Counted from the stretch's first letter, positions 7,689-15,380 are shown. The stretch: DNA of 24,803 nucleotides from Desulfobacteraceae bacterium (GCA_024636355.1 JAGXHH010000207.1:1-24803), one strand, 5' to 3'. Numbers and translations are program-made. Notes: generated by a model from the letters alone, not told the origin.

Positions 7689-8756
7689 CTATCCGCCGAG
7701 GGCATTGCTTATCACCTGAACGACGGTTTCGGGGCTCAAGTGCTGCATGCAGGGACTGTATTGCTGCGGGTCATCATGACAACCTTCCAGACCGCAGCCG
7801 GAGCAAGCCGCGTCTTGCACCAGAAAGACATTTTTTACCTTTTGCAACCCCTTGCAGGTAAAGGGCGGACGGTCTTCACTGTAACCTCGGGGCCAGGGCC
7901 CCCAGTAGACCGGATTCGTCGGCCCGAAAAGGGCCACTGTGGGGACACCGTGTGCCGCCGCCAGATGAGTGATCCCCGTGTCCGGTCCGATAAACAGAGC
8001 GCATCCGGCAATAAGGCCGCTGACCTCAGAAAGGGATAATCGGCCGGTAGAATCGATTACCAAGGGTGAAATATCGTTTGTCAGAATGCTGCCGTTGTAA
8101 CGTTTTTCTGAAGCGTCATTTCCGCCGGTTATAATAGCAGGCATTCCGGCATCATGAAGGTGACGAAAAACTTCGGCCCATCCTTGTTTTGTCCAGCATT
8201 TATAAAGGTTGCGCGCATAAAGGTGAGCAACGGCATACGGTGTTTTTTCCGGCAGGGTTGCAGGATAATCGATGATGCGCTCCTGTTTTTTCACGGGGGG
8301 TGGAACGACTTCATAAAAACGGGGGATATCCACGATATCGGCCAACTGAAGACCCTGAATCACAACATGTGAAGCACTGTCACCCTCTACCCACGCATGC
8401 AATAAAAATTTTTGCCACCATTTAAACCCATTGCCGGCTTTGACGATTGCAAACCGCCTGCGTCCACAGATAAAGGCATTTATGATTGAGCGATCGCCGG
8501 CCCGTACGGACAGGGCGATATCATAATGACGGCACAATCGTATAAAAAACAGCATGTATCGATAAACCCCCTCTTTTCGGGAGACTTCAATACAGGCATT
8601 GATATCCGGGTTGCCGTCAAGGATTTCGCCACGCCCTTTCGGAACCAGAACATCGATAACAGAATGGGGATGCGCCCGCCTCAAGGACCGCATCAAAGGG
8701 GTCGCCACGAGTACATTGCCTATAACCAGTATTCGATTTATTGTCAAAGATTTCAA
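7689..8756 (-). CDS. GT9-family (heptosyltransferase-like) glycosyltransferase
   Basis: A 355-residue member of the ADP-heptose:LPS heptosyltransferase family, which adds heptose or related sugars to the LPS core in the cytoplasm. The C-terminal domain is typical: FIGPDTGITHLAAAHGVPTV and ALFGPTNPVYWGPW, followed by a Cys-rich tail (CSGCGLEGC). The N terminus reads INRILVIGNVLVATPL, where the family normally has IGD; the Asp used as catalytic base in E. coli WaaC (Asp13) is Asn14 here. The only usable start is TTG at 8756, with AGGGG about 10 bases upstream and a TAG in frame just before. Divergent from the lipid A acyltransferase. The Asn may reduce activity, mark a subfamily that uses another base, or mean a changed substrate. 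Confidence 0.85.
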   Translation of the reverse strand: MKSLTINRILVIGNVLVATPLMRSLRRAHPHSVIDVLVPKGRGEILDGNPDINACIEVSRKEGVYRYMLFFIRLCRHYDIALSVRAGDRSIINAFICGRRRFAIVKAGNGFKWWQKFLLHAWVEGDSASHVVIQGLQLADIVDIPRFYEVVPPPVKKQERIIDYPATLPEKTPYAVAHLYARNLYKCWTKQGWAEVFRHLHDAGMPAIITGGNDASEKRYNGSILTNDISPLVIDSTGRLSLSEVSGLIAGCALFIGPDTGITHLAAAHGVPTVALFGPTNPVYWGPWPRGYSEDRPPFTCKGLQKVKNVFLVQDAACSGCGLEGCHDDPQQYSPCMQHLSPETVVQVISNALGG

Positions 8757-8982
8757 AACAAGTTTCCCCTATTGTTTCCGTATCCCGCCACTGAAATATT
8801 TCTATGCCAGAGCGACCTACCCAAAATATGATACTGGCAATGCCAAATGGCTTGTGATAAGGAACAAAAACACCTCATGTGCCAGCTTTCGTCGATTCAC
8901 GGAGACAACCCGGGGCATCCAACAGGCAAAACTACAGGACAGTTCAGGTTTGGAAAAGATGAACAGCCGCAATAATGAATCA

Positions 8983-9010
8983 TAAGGAATGAGATGTAAG
9001 GAATGAGATG
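8983..9010 (+). promoter_or_regulatory. Tandemly duplicated RBS/start region creating an ATG-TAA start-stop
   Basis: The 14-mer TAAGGAATGAGATG occurs twice back to back (8983-8996 and 8997-9010). Each copy carries an AAGGA ribosome site 5 bases before an ATG. The second ATG (9008) opens the acyltransferase. The first ATG (8994) is followed at once by TAA, making a one-codon start-stop frame with its own ribosome site. Confidence 0.75.
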
Positions 9011-9907
9011 AAAAAAAAACCAAATACCGGTTGGTTGGATGCCTTTTTATACTCCGCAATCTCAGATTTGTTTTTTCTATTCGGCCTCATCCCTCAAAGC
9101 ACAGCAAAAAAGATTGCCGAAATACTCGGCCGTGTCTGGTTTGTCATCGATCAGCGTCACCGGGAAATCGCTGTACGGAACCTTGCACGGGCATTCGGAG
9201 ACCAGATGTCTCCTGGCGAGATCCGGACCCTGGCCCGCCGGATTTTCTGTAATTTGGCGCGGATCATCTTCGAAATCGGCTGGAGCATGCACCTTGACGA
9301 ATCGGGTGTCCGGAAACATATTCGGTTCAGCGGCCTTGAAAACCTACGCATGGCAAGGGAAAAAGGCCGAGGTGTGCTGATTCTGACAGCTCATATGGGC
9401 AACTGGGAGCTGCTGCTGGCCGCCGCCGGAAAGGTCGGTCTTCCCATCAGTGCCATCTATCGGCCACTTGATTTCAGGCCTTTAGATCTCTTCTTTTCTG
9501 AATTGCGCAGTCGTTCCGGGGCAAAACTTATCCCCAAGCACCGGGGCATGCGAAAAGTTATGGAAAGCCTGAGAAAAAACGAATGTGTCGGCGTACTGCT
9601 CGATCAGAACGCCCGTGGAAGGTCGGGAGTATTCGTCGATTTTTTCAGCACCCCGGCCAGCACCAACACAGGATTGGCCCTGCTTGCCCGGGCAACCGAG
9701 TCACCGGTAGTACCACTCTTTCTGGTACGGGAAGCTGATCGGTATTTTGTGAAATGCTTGCCGGAACTGCCGCTGATCAAAAGCGACAATAAGAATAAAG
9801 ATGTCGAGACGAATACCCGAATCTACAACAAGGTGATCGAAAGCATTGTTCGGAACTACCCTGACCAGTGGTTCTGGGTGCATCGCCGATGGGAAAACAT
9901 GCCGTAA
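9008..9907 (+). CDS. Lysophospholipid/late lipid A acyltransferase (LpxL/HtrB family)
   Basis: A 299-residue inner-membrane-associated acyltransferase that would add a secondary acyl chain to a Kdo-lipid A precursor, using an acyl-ACP or acyl-CoA donor. Seen: a hydrophobic N-terminal segment (about residues 13-30), the catalytic HX4E motif as His129-MGNW-Glu134 within ILTAHMGNWELLL, an ISAIYRPLDFRPLD block about 20 residues further on, then LLDQNARGRSGVFVDFF (about 198-214) and FWVHRRWEN at the C terminus, all typical of LpxL/LpxM proteins. Length fits the family. The start lies in the second copy of a 14-base tandem duplication. It heads a rightward LPS group with the GT4 gene 142 bases downstream. 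LpxL and LpxM types cannot be separated here. Confidence 0.9.
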   Translation: MKKKPNTGWLDAFLYSAISDLFFLFGLIPQSTAKKIAEILGRVWFVIDQRHREIAVRNLARAFGDQMSPGEIRTLARRIFCNLARIIFEIGWSMHLDESGVRKHIRFSGLENLRMAREKGRGVLILTAHMGNWELLLAAAGKVGLPISAIYRPLDFRPLDLFFSELRSRSGAKLIPKHRGMRKVMESLRKNECVGVLLDQNARGRSGVFVDFFSTPASTNTGLALLARATESPVVPLFLVREADRYFVKCLPELPLIKSDNKNKDVETNTRIYNKVIESIVRNYPDQWFWVHRRWENMP

Positions 9908-10049
9908 GGCTTAATGATTACAGGTTTTAAAAACCTAAAATCTCTTTGTAAAAGGAAGGCGCCACAATTTCCCAAGATGCCCCTTACGCCTGTCAAATCA
10001 GGAAAACCGCATTATGGGATAGGCTTCAAATTCAAAAAGCGATAACGTT

Positions 10050-11093
10050 ATGCACATAACCCACGTCAATCTGGCAAGGGGCTTCAGCGGCGGAGAACGC
10101 CAGACTGTTCTGTTGATCAAGTATCTGTCGAGACAGGAAATGCCTCAGGCGCTCGTCTGCCGGAAGGATTCTCCATTACGTGATCACCTGGCACCCGTTC
10201 CCGGACTCCGGTTCATTACGGCCGACCACATGTTCGGGGGACACTGGAAGGGCAGGCTGAAAACCGACCTGTATCATGCCCATGATGCCAAGGCCGCACA
10301 CTGGGCTTTTATGGAAGCCCGGTTTAACCGGAAACCGTATATCATCACCCGCCGGGTGCCCAATCCCCTCAAACGTTTCAACATCACACCTCTGGTTTAT
10401 AAAAGTGCCCACACGGTGGTGGCCATCTCCGAAAAGATCCGACAGATTTTACAGCAATACAATCAACGCCTCAACATGACGCTTATTCCCAGCGCATCGA
10501 GCGCCCTACCCTGCCGCCGGGAGCAGGTGGCGCAACTCAAAAAACGTCTGCACGGCCGATTCATTGTCGGTCATATCGGAATGCTGCTCAATAAACAAAA
10601 AGGGCAAAAATACCTGATCGAAGCGGCCCGACTCCTTAAGGACAGGTATCCGGAGATGCATTTTCTCCTGCTCGGAAAAGGCGAAGACGAGGTGGTGTTC
10701 AAAACGCAGGCAGCAGGTCTGGACAATATCGAATTCACCGGTTTTGTCGAATATCCCGGCGATTATTTAGCGGTGATGGATCTTTTCGTATTTCCGTCGC
10801 TCTACGAGGGCCTGGGGTCGTCCCTGCTCGATGCCATGTCCTACGGCTTGCCGATCATTGCCACCCGAGTGGGCGGCATCCCCGACATCATTAAAGACGA
10901 CGCAAACGGCATGCTGATTCCCCCGGCAGACAGCGCCGCCCTTGCCGAGGCTATCGCCCGGCTCTATGAACATCCCGGAATACGGAACCGTTACGCCGAA
11001 GCCGGGAGAAAAACAGTGAAGGAATTTGGGGCGGAAACCATGGGAAAGCGATACCTGGAACTTTATCAACAGGTGCTGGGACACAACCGGTAA
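10050..11093 (+). CDS. GT4-family glycosyltransferase
   Basis: A 347-residue retaining GT-B enzyme, probably of LPS core assembly. It opens MHITHVNLARGFSGGERQT (1-19), where the Gly-rich loop is that of the N-terminal acceptor domain; TDLYHAHDAKAAHWA follows. The C-terminal donor domain has GHIGMLLNKQKGQKYLIEA, then FVFPSLYEGLGSSLLDAMSY (the E-x7-E-type donor site) and TRVGGIPDIIKDDANGMLIPP. The ribosome site is weak: GCGATAACGTT precedes the ATG. It lies between the lipid A acyltransferase and waaF, supporting a core role. The relic at 6048-6377 is a diverged, deleted copy of this gene; this copy is intact throughout. Confidence 0.9.
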   Translation: MHITHVNLARGFSGGERQTVLLIKYLSRQEMPQALVCRKDSPLRDHLAPVPGLRFITADHMFGGHWKGRLKTDLYHAHDAKAAHWAFMEARFNRKPYIITRRVPNPLKRFNITPLVYKSAHTVVAISEKIRQILQQYNQRLNMTLIPSASSALPCRREQVAQLKKRLHGRFIVGHIGMLLNKQKGQKYLIEAARLLKDRYPEMHFLLLGKGEDEVVFKTQAAGLDNIEFTGFVEYPGDYLAVMDLFVFPSLYEGLGSSLLDAMSYGLPIIATRVGGIPDIIKDDANGMLIPPADSAALAEAIARLYEHPGIRNRYAEAGRKTVKEFGAETMGKRYLELYQQVLGHNR

Positions 11094-11166
11094 AGGGAAG
11101 GATAACCAGTAACTATTCTGCTAATACTTATCATATTTTGCAAAAAGCCGATCCCGTGCACGTGCA

Positions 11167-11192
11167 CGAGCACGTGTACGTTCACGTGCTCG
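11167..11192. repeat. Perfect 10-bp hairpin of the GAGCACG repeat family
   Basis: CGAGCACGTG (11167-11176) and CACGTGCTCG (11183-11192) are perfect reverse complements around a 6-base loop TACGTT. Preceded by CGTGCACGTGCA, itself palindromic. It shares the GAGCACG core with the larger repeat about 200 bases to the right. There is no T-run on either side, so it is not a standard intrinsic terminator, although it is placed where transcripts of two convergent genes end. Confidence 0.75.
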
Positions 11193-11376
11193 GAAAACCG
11201 GTGACATTGGTGGCGCCATTGATCATAGAATGTGCTGACGAAGGAAGCGCATCGGCTGCGTACCGGAAATCTGACCGGGTTTATCAGTTAAATAATTACA
11301 GAGAAAAAACTTTAATTGGTTATCGGGTTCGCTCCAGTAAAACTGATTCACTAAAATCTTCCTGGCACTTTTCCTT

Positions 11377-11443
11377 GTGCTCGTGCGCGTAATCGTTCTC
11401 GTACTCGGATTTTATGTTCGATTACGATTACGAGCACGAGCAC
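11377..11443. repeat. Long imperfect inverted repeat (GTGCTCGTGC...GCACGAGCAC)
   Basis: The arms 11377-11401 and 11419-11443 are reverse complements at 22 of 25 positions around a 17-base loop. The right arm carries tandem CGATTA/CGAGCA hexamers. It has the look of a dispersed intergenic palindromic element. It could fold in RNA from either strand and so act as a boundary between the convergent GT4 and waaF transcripts. Confidence 0.75.
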
Positions 11444-11444
11444 C

Positions 11445-11460
11445 GTCCCGCAAGCGGGAC
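11445..11460. repeat. GTCCCGC-AA-GCGGGAC palindrome
   Basis: A perfect 7-base inverted repeat with a 2-base centre (in practice a 6-bp stem with a CAAG loop), directly following the larger GAGCAC palindrome. No following T-run. Possibly part of the same composite repeat element. Confidence 0.6.
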
Positions 11461-11530
11461 TGAGCACGAAAAAGCACCTACTGGAGTTTTCCGGATAAGC
11501 AGAAAACCTTATTGAATCGCAGAGGGGACC

Positions 11531-12538
11531 CTACGACGACGCCATTATGCTTTTGTATATCAGTTCCGGTGGCATATGGTTCAGGCAGTTCAAGTGCCCC
11601 AACGGGCAGGTCCGCTCAAAACAGGGCGAACATGAAAGCCCCAGGTAATGGACATGCGCCCTGTCCGTCAATGGTGGGGTGTAGGAAGGGCTCGATGAGC
11701 CGTATATCGCTTCGATCTGAAGGCCGGATGCTGCGGCCACGTGCATCAGCCCGGAGTCGTTGGTAACTCCATGGACAGCGAGCGCCATCAGATCGATGGT
11801 GTCTTCGAGCCGCGTCTTTCCGCAAAGGTTGGCGTACCATTCTTTTTTCTCAGGACAAATTGCCTCTCCGATGCCGACTTCCTTGGCCGAACCCAGGGTC
11901 CACACCTGGTAGCCGGCGGCAATCAGCATTTCCGCCAGTTCCTGGAAATGCCGGAGGGGCCATTGCTTGGCCGGGCCGTATTCGGCCCCCGGACAGAAAC
12001 AGACCACGGGCCGTTCCATCGTCAATCCCAGGTCCTTCACCAGCCGCTGCTGATTTTCGACATCTATCGTCAATTCGGGATAAAAATCGATCGGTGGCGG
12101 CAGCGGAGCCGTTTTTTCTCCTGCGAGGGCCAAAAGGCGCAGCACGGTCATATCAAGCGTCTTCTTGTCCAGTTTCCGGCGATCGTTTACCAATCCATAG
12201 CGCAATTCCCCTGTGTAACCGGTACGTCTTGGGATCCGGGCAAAAAACGGGATTATGGCCGATTTCCAGGTCCGGGGCGTAATGATCGCCCAGTCGTACG
12301 CCTCGGCGATCAATGCCCGGCCGATGGCCGCGCGCCTGAAAAACTGCATTTGACCGTGGCCGATGGGAATGGGGATGCCTTTGCGGATCTCCGGCATACG
12401 GTTTAAAATCGGCAGGGACCAGACCGGCGCCACAACATCCATTACGGCATCCGGGTGATCGGACCGGCATTTTTTAAACAGGCTCTGGGCCATGGTCATG
12501 TCCCCGACCCAGGAGGGGGCAACAAATAAGATCTTCAT
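11531..12538 (-). CDS. waaF: ADP-heptose:LPS heptosyltransferase II (WaaF)
   Basis: Adds the second L-glycero-D-manno-heptose to the LPS inner core from ADP-heptose, in the cytoplasm. The 335-residue product opens MKILFVAPSWVGDMTMAQSL, which is close to the WaaF consensus, with Asp13 at the catalytic-base position. Late motifs are VCFCPGAEYGPAKQWP, then VTNDSGLMHVAAASG (the donor-binding block) and IYGSSSPSYTPPLT; the tail SCSPCFERTCPLGHLNC is the Cys-rich ending usual in WaaF. The ATG has AGGA 4 bases upstream. It is preceded on the same strand by the DUF6165 gene, 44 bases away, and probably co-transcribed with it. This is the most securely assigned LPS gene in the window. Confidence 0.95.
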   Translation of the reverse strand: MKILFVAPSWVGDMTMAQSLFKKCRSDHPDAVMDVVAPVWSLPILNRMPEIRKGIPIPIGHGQMQFFRRAAIGRALIAEAYDWAIITPRTWKSAIIPFFARIPRRTGYTGELRYGLVNDRRKLDKKTLDMTVLRLLALAGEKTAPLPPPIDFYPELTIDVENQQRLVKDLGLTMERPVVCFCPGAEYGPAKQWPLRHFQELAEMLIAAGYQVWTLGSAKEVGIGEAICPEKKEWYANLCGKTRLEDTIDLMALAVHGVTNDSGLMHVAAASGLQIEAIYGSSSPSYTPPLTDRAHVHYLGLSCSPCFERTCPLGHLNCLNHMPPELIYKSIMASS

Positions 12539-12582
12539 ATTATCCTGAAAACGTTATGCCTCCGGCGAAGACCGGCAGTTTA

Positions 12583-12966
12583 TCACCGATTTATATAATC
12601 AATGTATTCTTTTTCTTCTATTAAATCCGAGCCGTACTTGATATTAATCTCCCGCTTGACCGCCGCCCGCTCGTCGTTGGTGAAATAGACGCTTCTGGCC
12701 AGACCGATGAATTCATCGTCAAATGCTCCGGCGGCTTCCATGGCGCGAATCCGGTCTTCGATATCCCACAATTTCAGATTGATATCCAGCAATCGCTTAT
12801 ACTCTTCAGATGTATCGGTAATGCCGGCTATAATCATCGATTGATTCAATAGATCATATTCCCTGCGGATATTCTTCAATTTTTCATCATTTCGAACTTT
12901 TGTGAGTTTTATGGCCAGTATGCTGACCTTATCGACCAGTTCTCCCAGAGACACTTCAACTTTCAT
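12583..12966 (-). CDS. DUF6165 family protein
   Basis: A 127-residue soluble, charged, mostly helical protein of unknown function. It begins MKVEVSLGELVDKVSILAIK and carries LRNIRREYDLL-like helical stretches and FTNDERAAVKREIN near the end. The open frame runs 28 codons further upstream, but the internal ATG at 12966 has AAGGA 7 bases before it and the DUF6165 similarity begins there, so I take that start. There is no signal peptide or membrane segment. It lies immediately upstream of waaF on the same strand and next to an opposed GT9 gene; in my recollection members of this family often sit in LPS or glycosyltransferase clusters. A role in LPS core synthesis or its regulation is only a guess from position. 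Confidence 0.8.
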   Translation of the reverse strand: MKVEVSLGELVDKVSILAIKLTKVRNDEKLKNIRREYDLLNQSMIIAGITDTSEEYKRLLDINLKLWDIEDRIRAMEAAGAFDDEFIGLARSVYFTNDERAAVKREINIKYGSDLIEEKEYIDYINR

Positions 12967-13277
12967 TAGACCATCCTTTTTCAGTTCTGACCGGATTGCA
13001 TGCAATTCCTGAATTTTTATCCAAAAACCATACGAACAAAGATATTTCAAGTAAAATGTGGTTTACCGGCATACCGAATCCAACATTGTCACATCCAGGC
13101 AATTGATTGCTCGATATTTTGATTTTTTTACCTTGACTAAAATGACGGACACCAAATAAGACAATGCCTGAATCGGCCTATTTTTCCTGAAAAATTTTCC
13201 AGCTCCGCATAGGGTAAAATTTCAGAAGCGTGCTCTAACAAAAATTGTTTCATATACATAAAGAGCGTTACTCCAAA
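12967..13277. other. Divergent intergenic region between DUF6165 and GT9 genes
   Basis: About 310 bases with the starts chosen here. It includes the unused 5' extension of the DUF6165 frame and an AT-rich core that should hold promoters for both directions. A weak plus-strand promoter is listed separately. No small gene is supported. Confidence 0.45.
13133..13162 (+). promoter_or_regulatory. Possible sigma70-type promoter for the GT9-kinase pair
   Basis: TTGACT (13133-13138) is followed, after 18 bases, by TAAGAC (13157-13162). The -35 is good and the -10 is poor. It lies about 115 bases before the chosen start of the GT9 gene, in an AT-rich stretch. Confidence 0.3.
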
Positions 13278-14324
13278 ATGCCGCTTATTCCCGCTAAAAA
13301 AATCTGCCTGATCCGGACTTCGGCAATAGGCGACACCGTCCATGCCCTCGGCCTGGTCAATGCACTGAAAAAAGGATATCCGGATGCCCACCTGACCTGG
13401 GTGTTGCAGTCGATTCCCTATGAAATGGTCATGCATCAACCGGGAATTGACCGGTTCATCACCTTTGACCGGAAAGGCGGCTTCCAGGATTGGCGGAACC
13501 TGCGGCAGCGCCTGCGCAAGGATCATTTTGACCTGGCGATCATCCCCCAGGCCAGTTCAAAAACAAGCATGATCACCCTTTTTACACGGGCGGGAATCCG
13601 GCTTGGTTTTGATTTCAAACGGTCCCGGGAATTTCACTGGATAGTCACGAACCGGCATATCGAACCCCGTCCGATGCGCCATGTCCAGGATCAGTTTTTC
13701 GAATTTGTCGAACACCTTGGAATCACCGATTACCCTGTGGAATGGAATTTCCATTTCACAGATGAAGAACGGCAATGGCAGCAGTTCTTTTTCGATTCAA
13801 TCGACCGGCCGGTCGTCGGTTTTGTCGTCGCTTCGGCGCATCCTGAAAAAGACTGGAGTCCTGCCGGGTACGCCGAGGTTATGGATCATGTGGACAGCCG
13901 TCTCAACCTGCAGCCGATGATTATCGGCGGTCCGAGTGCCGGTGAACGGCAGATTGCGGAACAGATTGCGGATCGATGCCGGTGCACCCCGGTATTCGCA
14001 CTTGAAAAGCCGATCCGGAGGACCATGCTCCAGCTCGACGGTTCGCGGCTGATAGTATCCCCCGATACCGGGCCGCTTCACATTGCCGTAGCATTGAATA
14101 TCCCCACCGTAGGGCTTTACGGATATTCGGACCCAAGGCGATGCGGCCCTTTCCGAAAATTTCATGATCTGCTCATCGACAAATACAAGGAACCGGACAT
14201 GCCATCCCCTCCAATTACCCGCAAGGTAAAGTCGGGACGCATGCAGCGGATTACAACGGCAGAAGTCATCGGGAAAATCGAACTGGGGCTGAAAATTTAC
14301 CCCGATCGCCGGAAACGAGATTGA
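13278..14324 (+). CDS. GT9-family (heptosyltransferase I-like) glycosyltransferase
   Basis: A 348-residue heptosyltransferase-family enzyme, expected to transfer ADP-heptose or another sugar to the LPS inner core. The N terminus ICLIRTSAIGDTVHALGLVNAL has the family IGD motif with the catalytic-base Asp intact; VSPDTGPLHIAVALNIPTV and GLYGYSDPRRCGPF form the donor-binding region. The frame can be read back to a TTG at 13245, but the ATG at 13278 fits the family start better (MPLIPAKKICLIRTS); its AAAGAG ribosome site is weak and about 12 bases away. The downstream kinase-like gene follows after 4 bases, so the two form an operon. WaaC (heptosyltransferase I) is the best guess, but other GT9 specificities are possible. 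Confidence 0.87.
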   Translation: MPLIPAKKICLIRTSAIGDTVHALGLVNALKKGYPDAHLTWVLQSIPYEMVMHQPGIDRFITFDRKGGFQDWRNLRQRLRKDHFDLAIIPQASSKTSMITLFTRAGIRLGFDFKRSREFHWIVTNRHIEPRPMRHVQDQFFEFVEHLGITDYPVEWNFHFTDEERQWQQFFFDSIDRPVVGFVVASAHPEKDWSPAGYAEVMDHVDSRLNLQPMIIGGPSAGERQIAEQIADRCRCTPVFALEKPIRRTMLQLDGSRLIVSPDTGPLHIAVALNIPTVGLYGYSDPRRCGPFRKFHDLLIDKYKEPDMPSPPITRKVKSGRMQRITTAEVIGKIELGLKIYPDRRKRD

Positions 14325-14328
14325 CAGC

Positions 14329-15036
14329 ATGGCCGATATGATCACAGTCCAGGATTTCCAGGGATACCGATTCGGTTCGACAACGGGGCTCGGCGCCGAA
14401 CAGATGGAACGCCTCATCGGGCAATTCAGTCGAGAGCCCGAGAAGGCCTCCGGCAATCTCGGCGGCCGCAACCAGCCCCATTTCATGGATCTGGAAGGCC
14501 ACGGCCCGGTTGTTATCAAACATTACTTCCGCGGAGGGGTGCTCCGGCACATCAACCGGCGCACCTATCTGAAACTGACCGGAACCCGCGGCCGGTTCGA
14601 GTTTGAGCTATTGACACGGATTCGGGATATGGGGGTAAATGCACCGGAACCGGTTGCCTTTGCCCACAAAGGCAGGCTTTTTTACCAGGCCTGGCTGGTT
14701 ACGAAAAAGATTCCGGAGGCCCAAACGCTGGCCGACTTGAGCCGTTCAGCCCCCGAACGTGCAAAAGCGGTCATGCCGGCACTCATCGACCAGGTAAAAC
14801 TCATGATCGAAGCCGGTGTCCTTCACGTGGACCTGCACCCGGGAAACGCGTTGATCGACGCTGAGGAAACAGTTTTTATAATTGATTTTGACAAAGCGAA
14901 AACCGGAAGGAAAAACCGGTCCATGCTTCACCGCCGGTATCTGCGGCGCTGGGAACGGGCTGTAAAGAAATACGGCCTGCCCGCGTTTCTTTCAAGCCGG
15001 CTGAGAACCGGTTTAACAGCTGAAGACGGAAGATAA
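14329..15036 (+). CDS. LPS core kinase-like protein (KdkA/WaaP family)
   Basis: A 235-residue protein of the LPS kinase family, which phosphorylates Kdo or heptose of the inner core on the cytoplasmic side. The Ser/Thr-kinase-like core is visible: VVIKHYFRGG (61-70), with Lys64 as the expected ATP-binding lysine; Glu91 or Glu93 in RFEFELL as partner; the catalytic loop HVDLHPGN (166-173), with Asp168 and Asn173; and DFDKAK (186-191), in the place of the DFG motif. The KHYFRGG and TYLKL elements resemble Kdo kinase KdkA more than WaaP. It starts 4 bases after the GT9 stop, with little ribosome site, implying coupling. Inner-core phosphates normally bind divalent cations and stabilise the outer membrane. 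Confidence 0.82.
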   Translation: MADMITVQDFQGYRFGSTTGLGAEQMERLIGQFSREPEKASGNLGGRNQPHFMDLEGHGPVVIKHYFRGGVLRHINRRTYLKLTGTRGRFEFELLTRIRDMGVNAPEPVAFAHKGRLFYQAWLVTKKIPEAQTLADLSRSAPERAKAVMPALIDQVKLMIEAGVLHVDLHPGNALIDAEETVFIIDFDKAKTGRKNRSMLHRRYLRRWERAVKKYGLPAFLSSRLRTGLTAEDGR

Positions 15037-15067
15037 AACCCGGACACCAAAGGAACCGCACCGGTGC

Positions 15068-15228
15068 CGTAGGAGCGGGCCATGCCCGCGATTCGCGGGT
15101 TATCGGATTCTCGGATTATCGGATTATATGGTGTCATTTGTGTCATTATTTTTCTTCACGGTCTGTTTGCTTTCGAGGGTCGCGGGCATGGCTACGAGAA
15201 AGGGTCGCGGGCATGGCCCGCTCCTACG
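15068..15228. repeat. REPIN-like element with perfect 24-bp inverted ends
   Basis: The first 24 bases (15068-15091) are the exact reverse complement of the last 24 (15205-15228). Each end is itself a hairpin (GCGGGC-CAT-GCCCGC). A third, shortened copy (15180-15198), missing about 6 bases of the unit, lies as a direct repeat just inside the right end. The interior holds a short tandem ATCGGATT series (about 15102-15127). REP sequences paired in inverted orientation are called REPINs and are mobilised by RAYT (TnpA-REP) transposases; no such gene is in this window. Confidence 0.8.
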
Positions 15229-15331
15229 AACACCATCGGTCCATTAGGATGCAAACCCGACCTGCGGTTCTCGGCATCGTAAATAAAAAGGATCTATGCA
15301 AGCCAGGCATTTTGAGAAGGACGCCAACAAC

Positions 15332-15380
15332 AAAAAGGCGACGCAAAAGCGGGGAAAATCCCTGCATTCTGCGTCGCCTT
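15332..15380 (-). terminator. Intrinsic terminator of the Cys-rich protein gene
   Basis: The arms 15335-15345 and 15370-15380 (AAGGCGACGCA/TGCGTCGCCTT) form an 11-bp perfect stem. Read on the minus strand, the stem is followed by TTTGTTGTT; read on the plus strand it is not followed by Ts. It lies 31 bases past the stop of the minus-strand Cys-rich gene. Confidence 0.75.

Larger units (their letters stand above)
11094..11530. other. 437-base intergenic region rich in GAGCAC-type repeats
   Basis: No credible gene. It lies between the convergent stops of the GT4 gene and waaF and is dominated by palindromes built on CGTGCTCG/CGAGCACG: a short perfect hairpin (11167-11192), a long imperfect one (11377-11443) and a GTCCCGC hairpin (11445-11460), listed separately. 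A further GAGCACGA lies at 11462-11469. The roughly 180 bases between the first two hairpins are unremarkable and moderately AT-rich. Confidence 0.6.

Noticed and set aside
8700..8756. Apparent deletion in the N-terminal motif of the GT9 protein
   Set aside because: INRILVIGNV can be aligned without a gap to GT9 proteins of the INRxLIGDV type, so only the Asp-to-Asn change remains unusual.
9925..9945. AGGTTTT-A-AAAACCT palindrome after the acyltransferase gene as a terminator
   Set aside because: It is AT-rich and weak, with no following T-run; it may be chance.
13245..13277. Longer GT9 start at TTG 13245
   Set aside because: The added residues are not family-like, and an ATG at 13278 gives the expected N terminus.
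15068..15228. CRISPR-like array or insertion sequence
   Set aside because: The repeats are inverted and palindromic, only three in number, with no regular spacers and no transposase frame.
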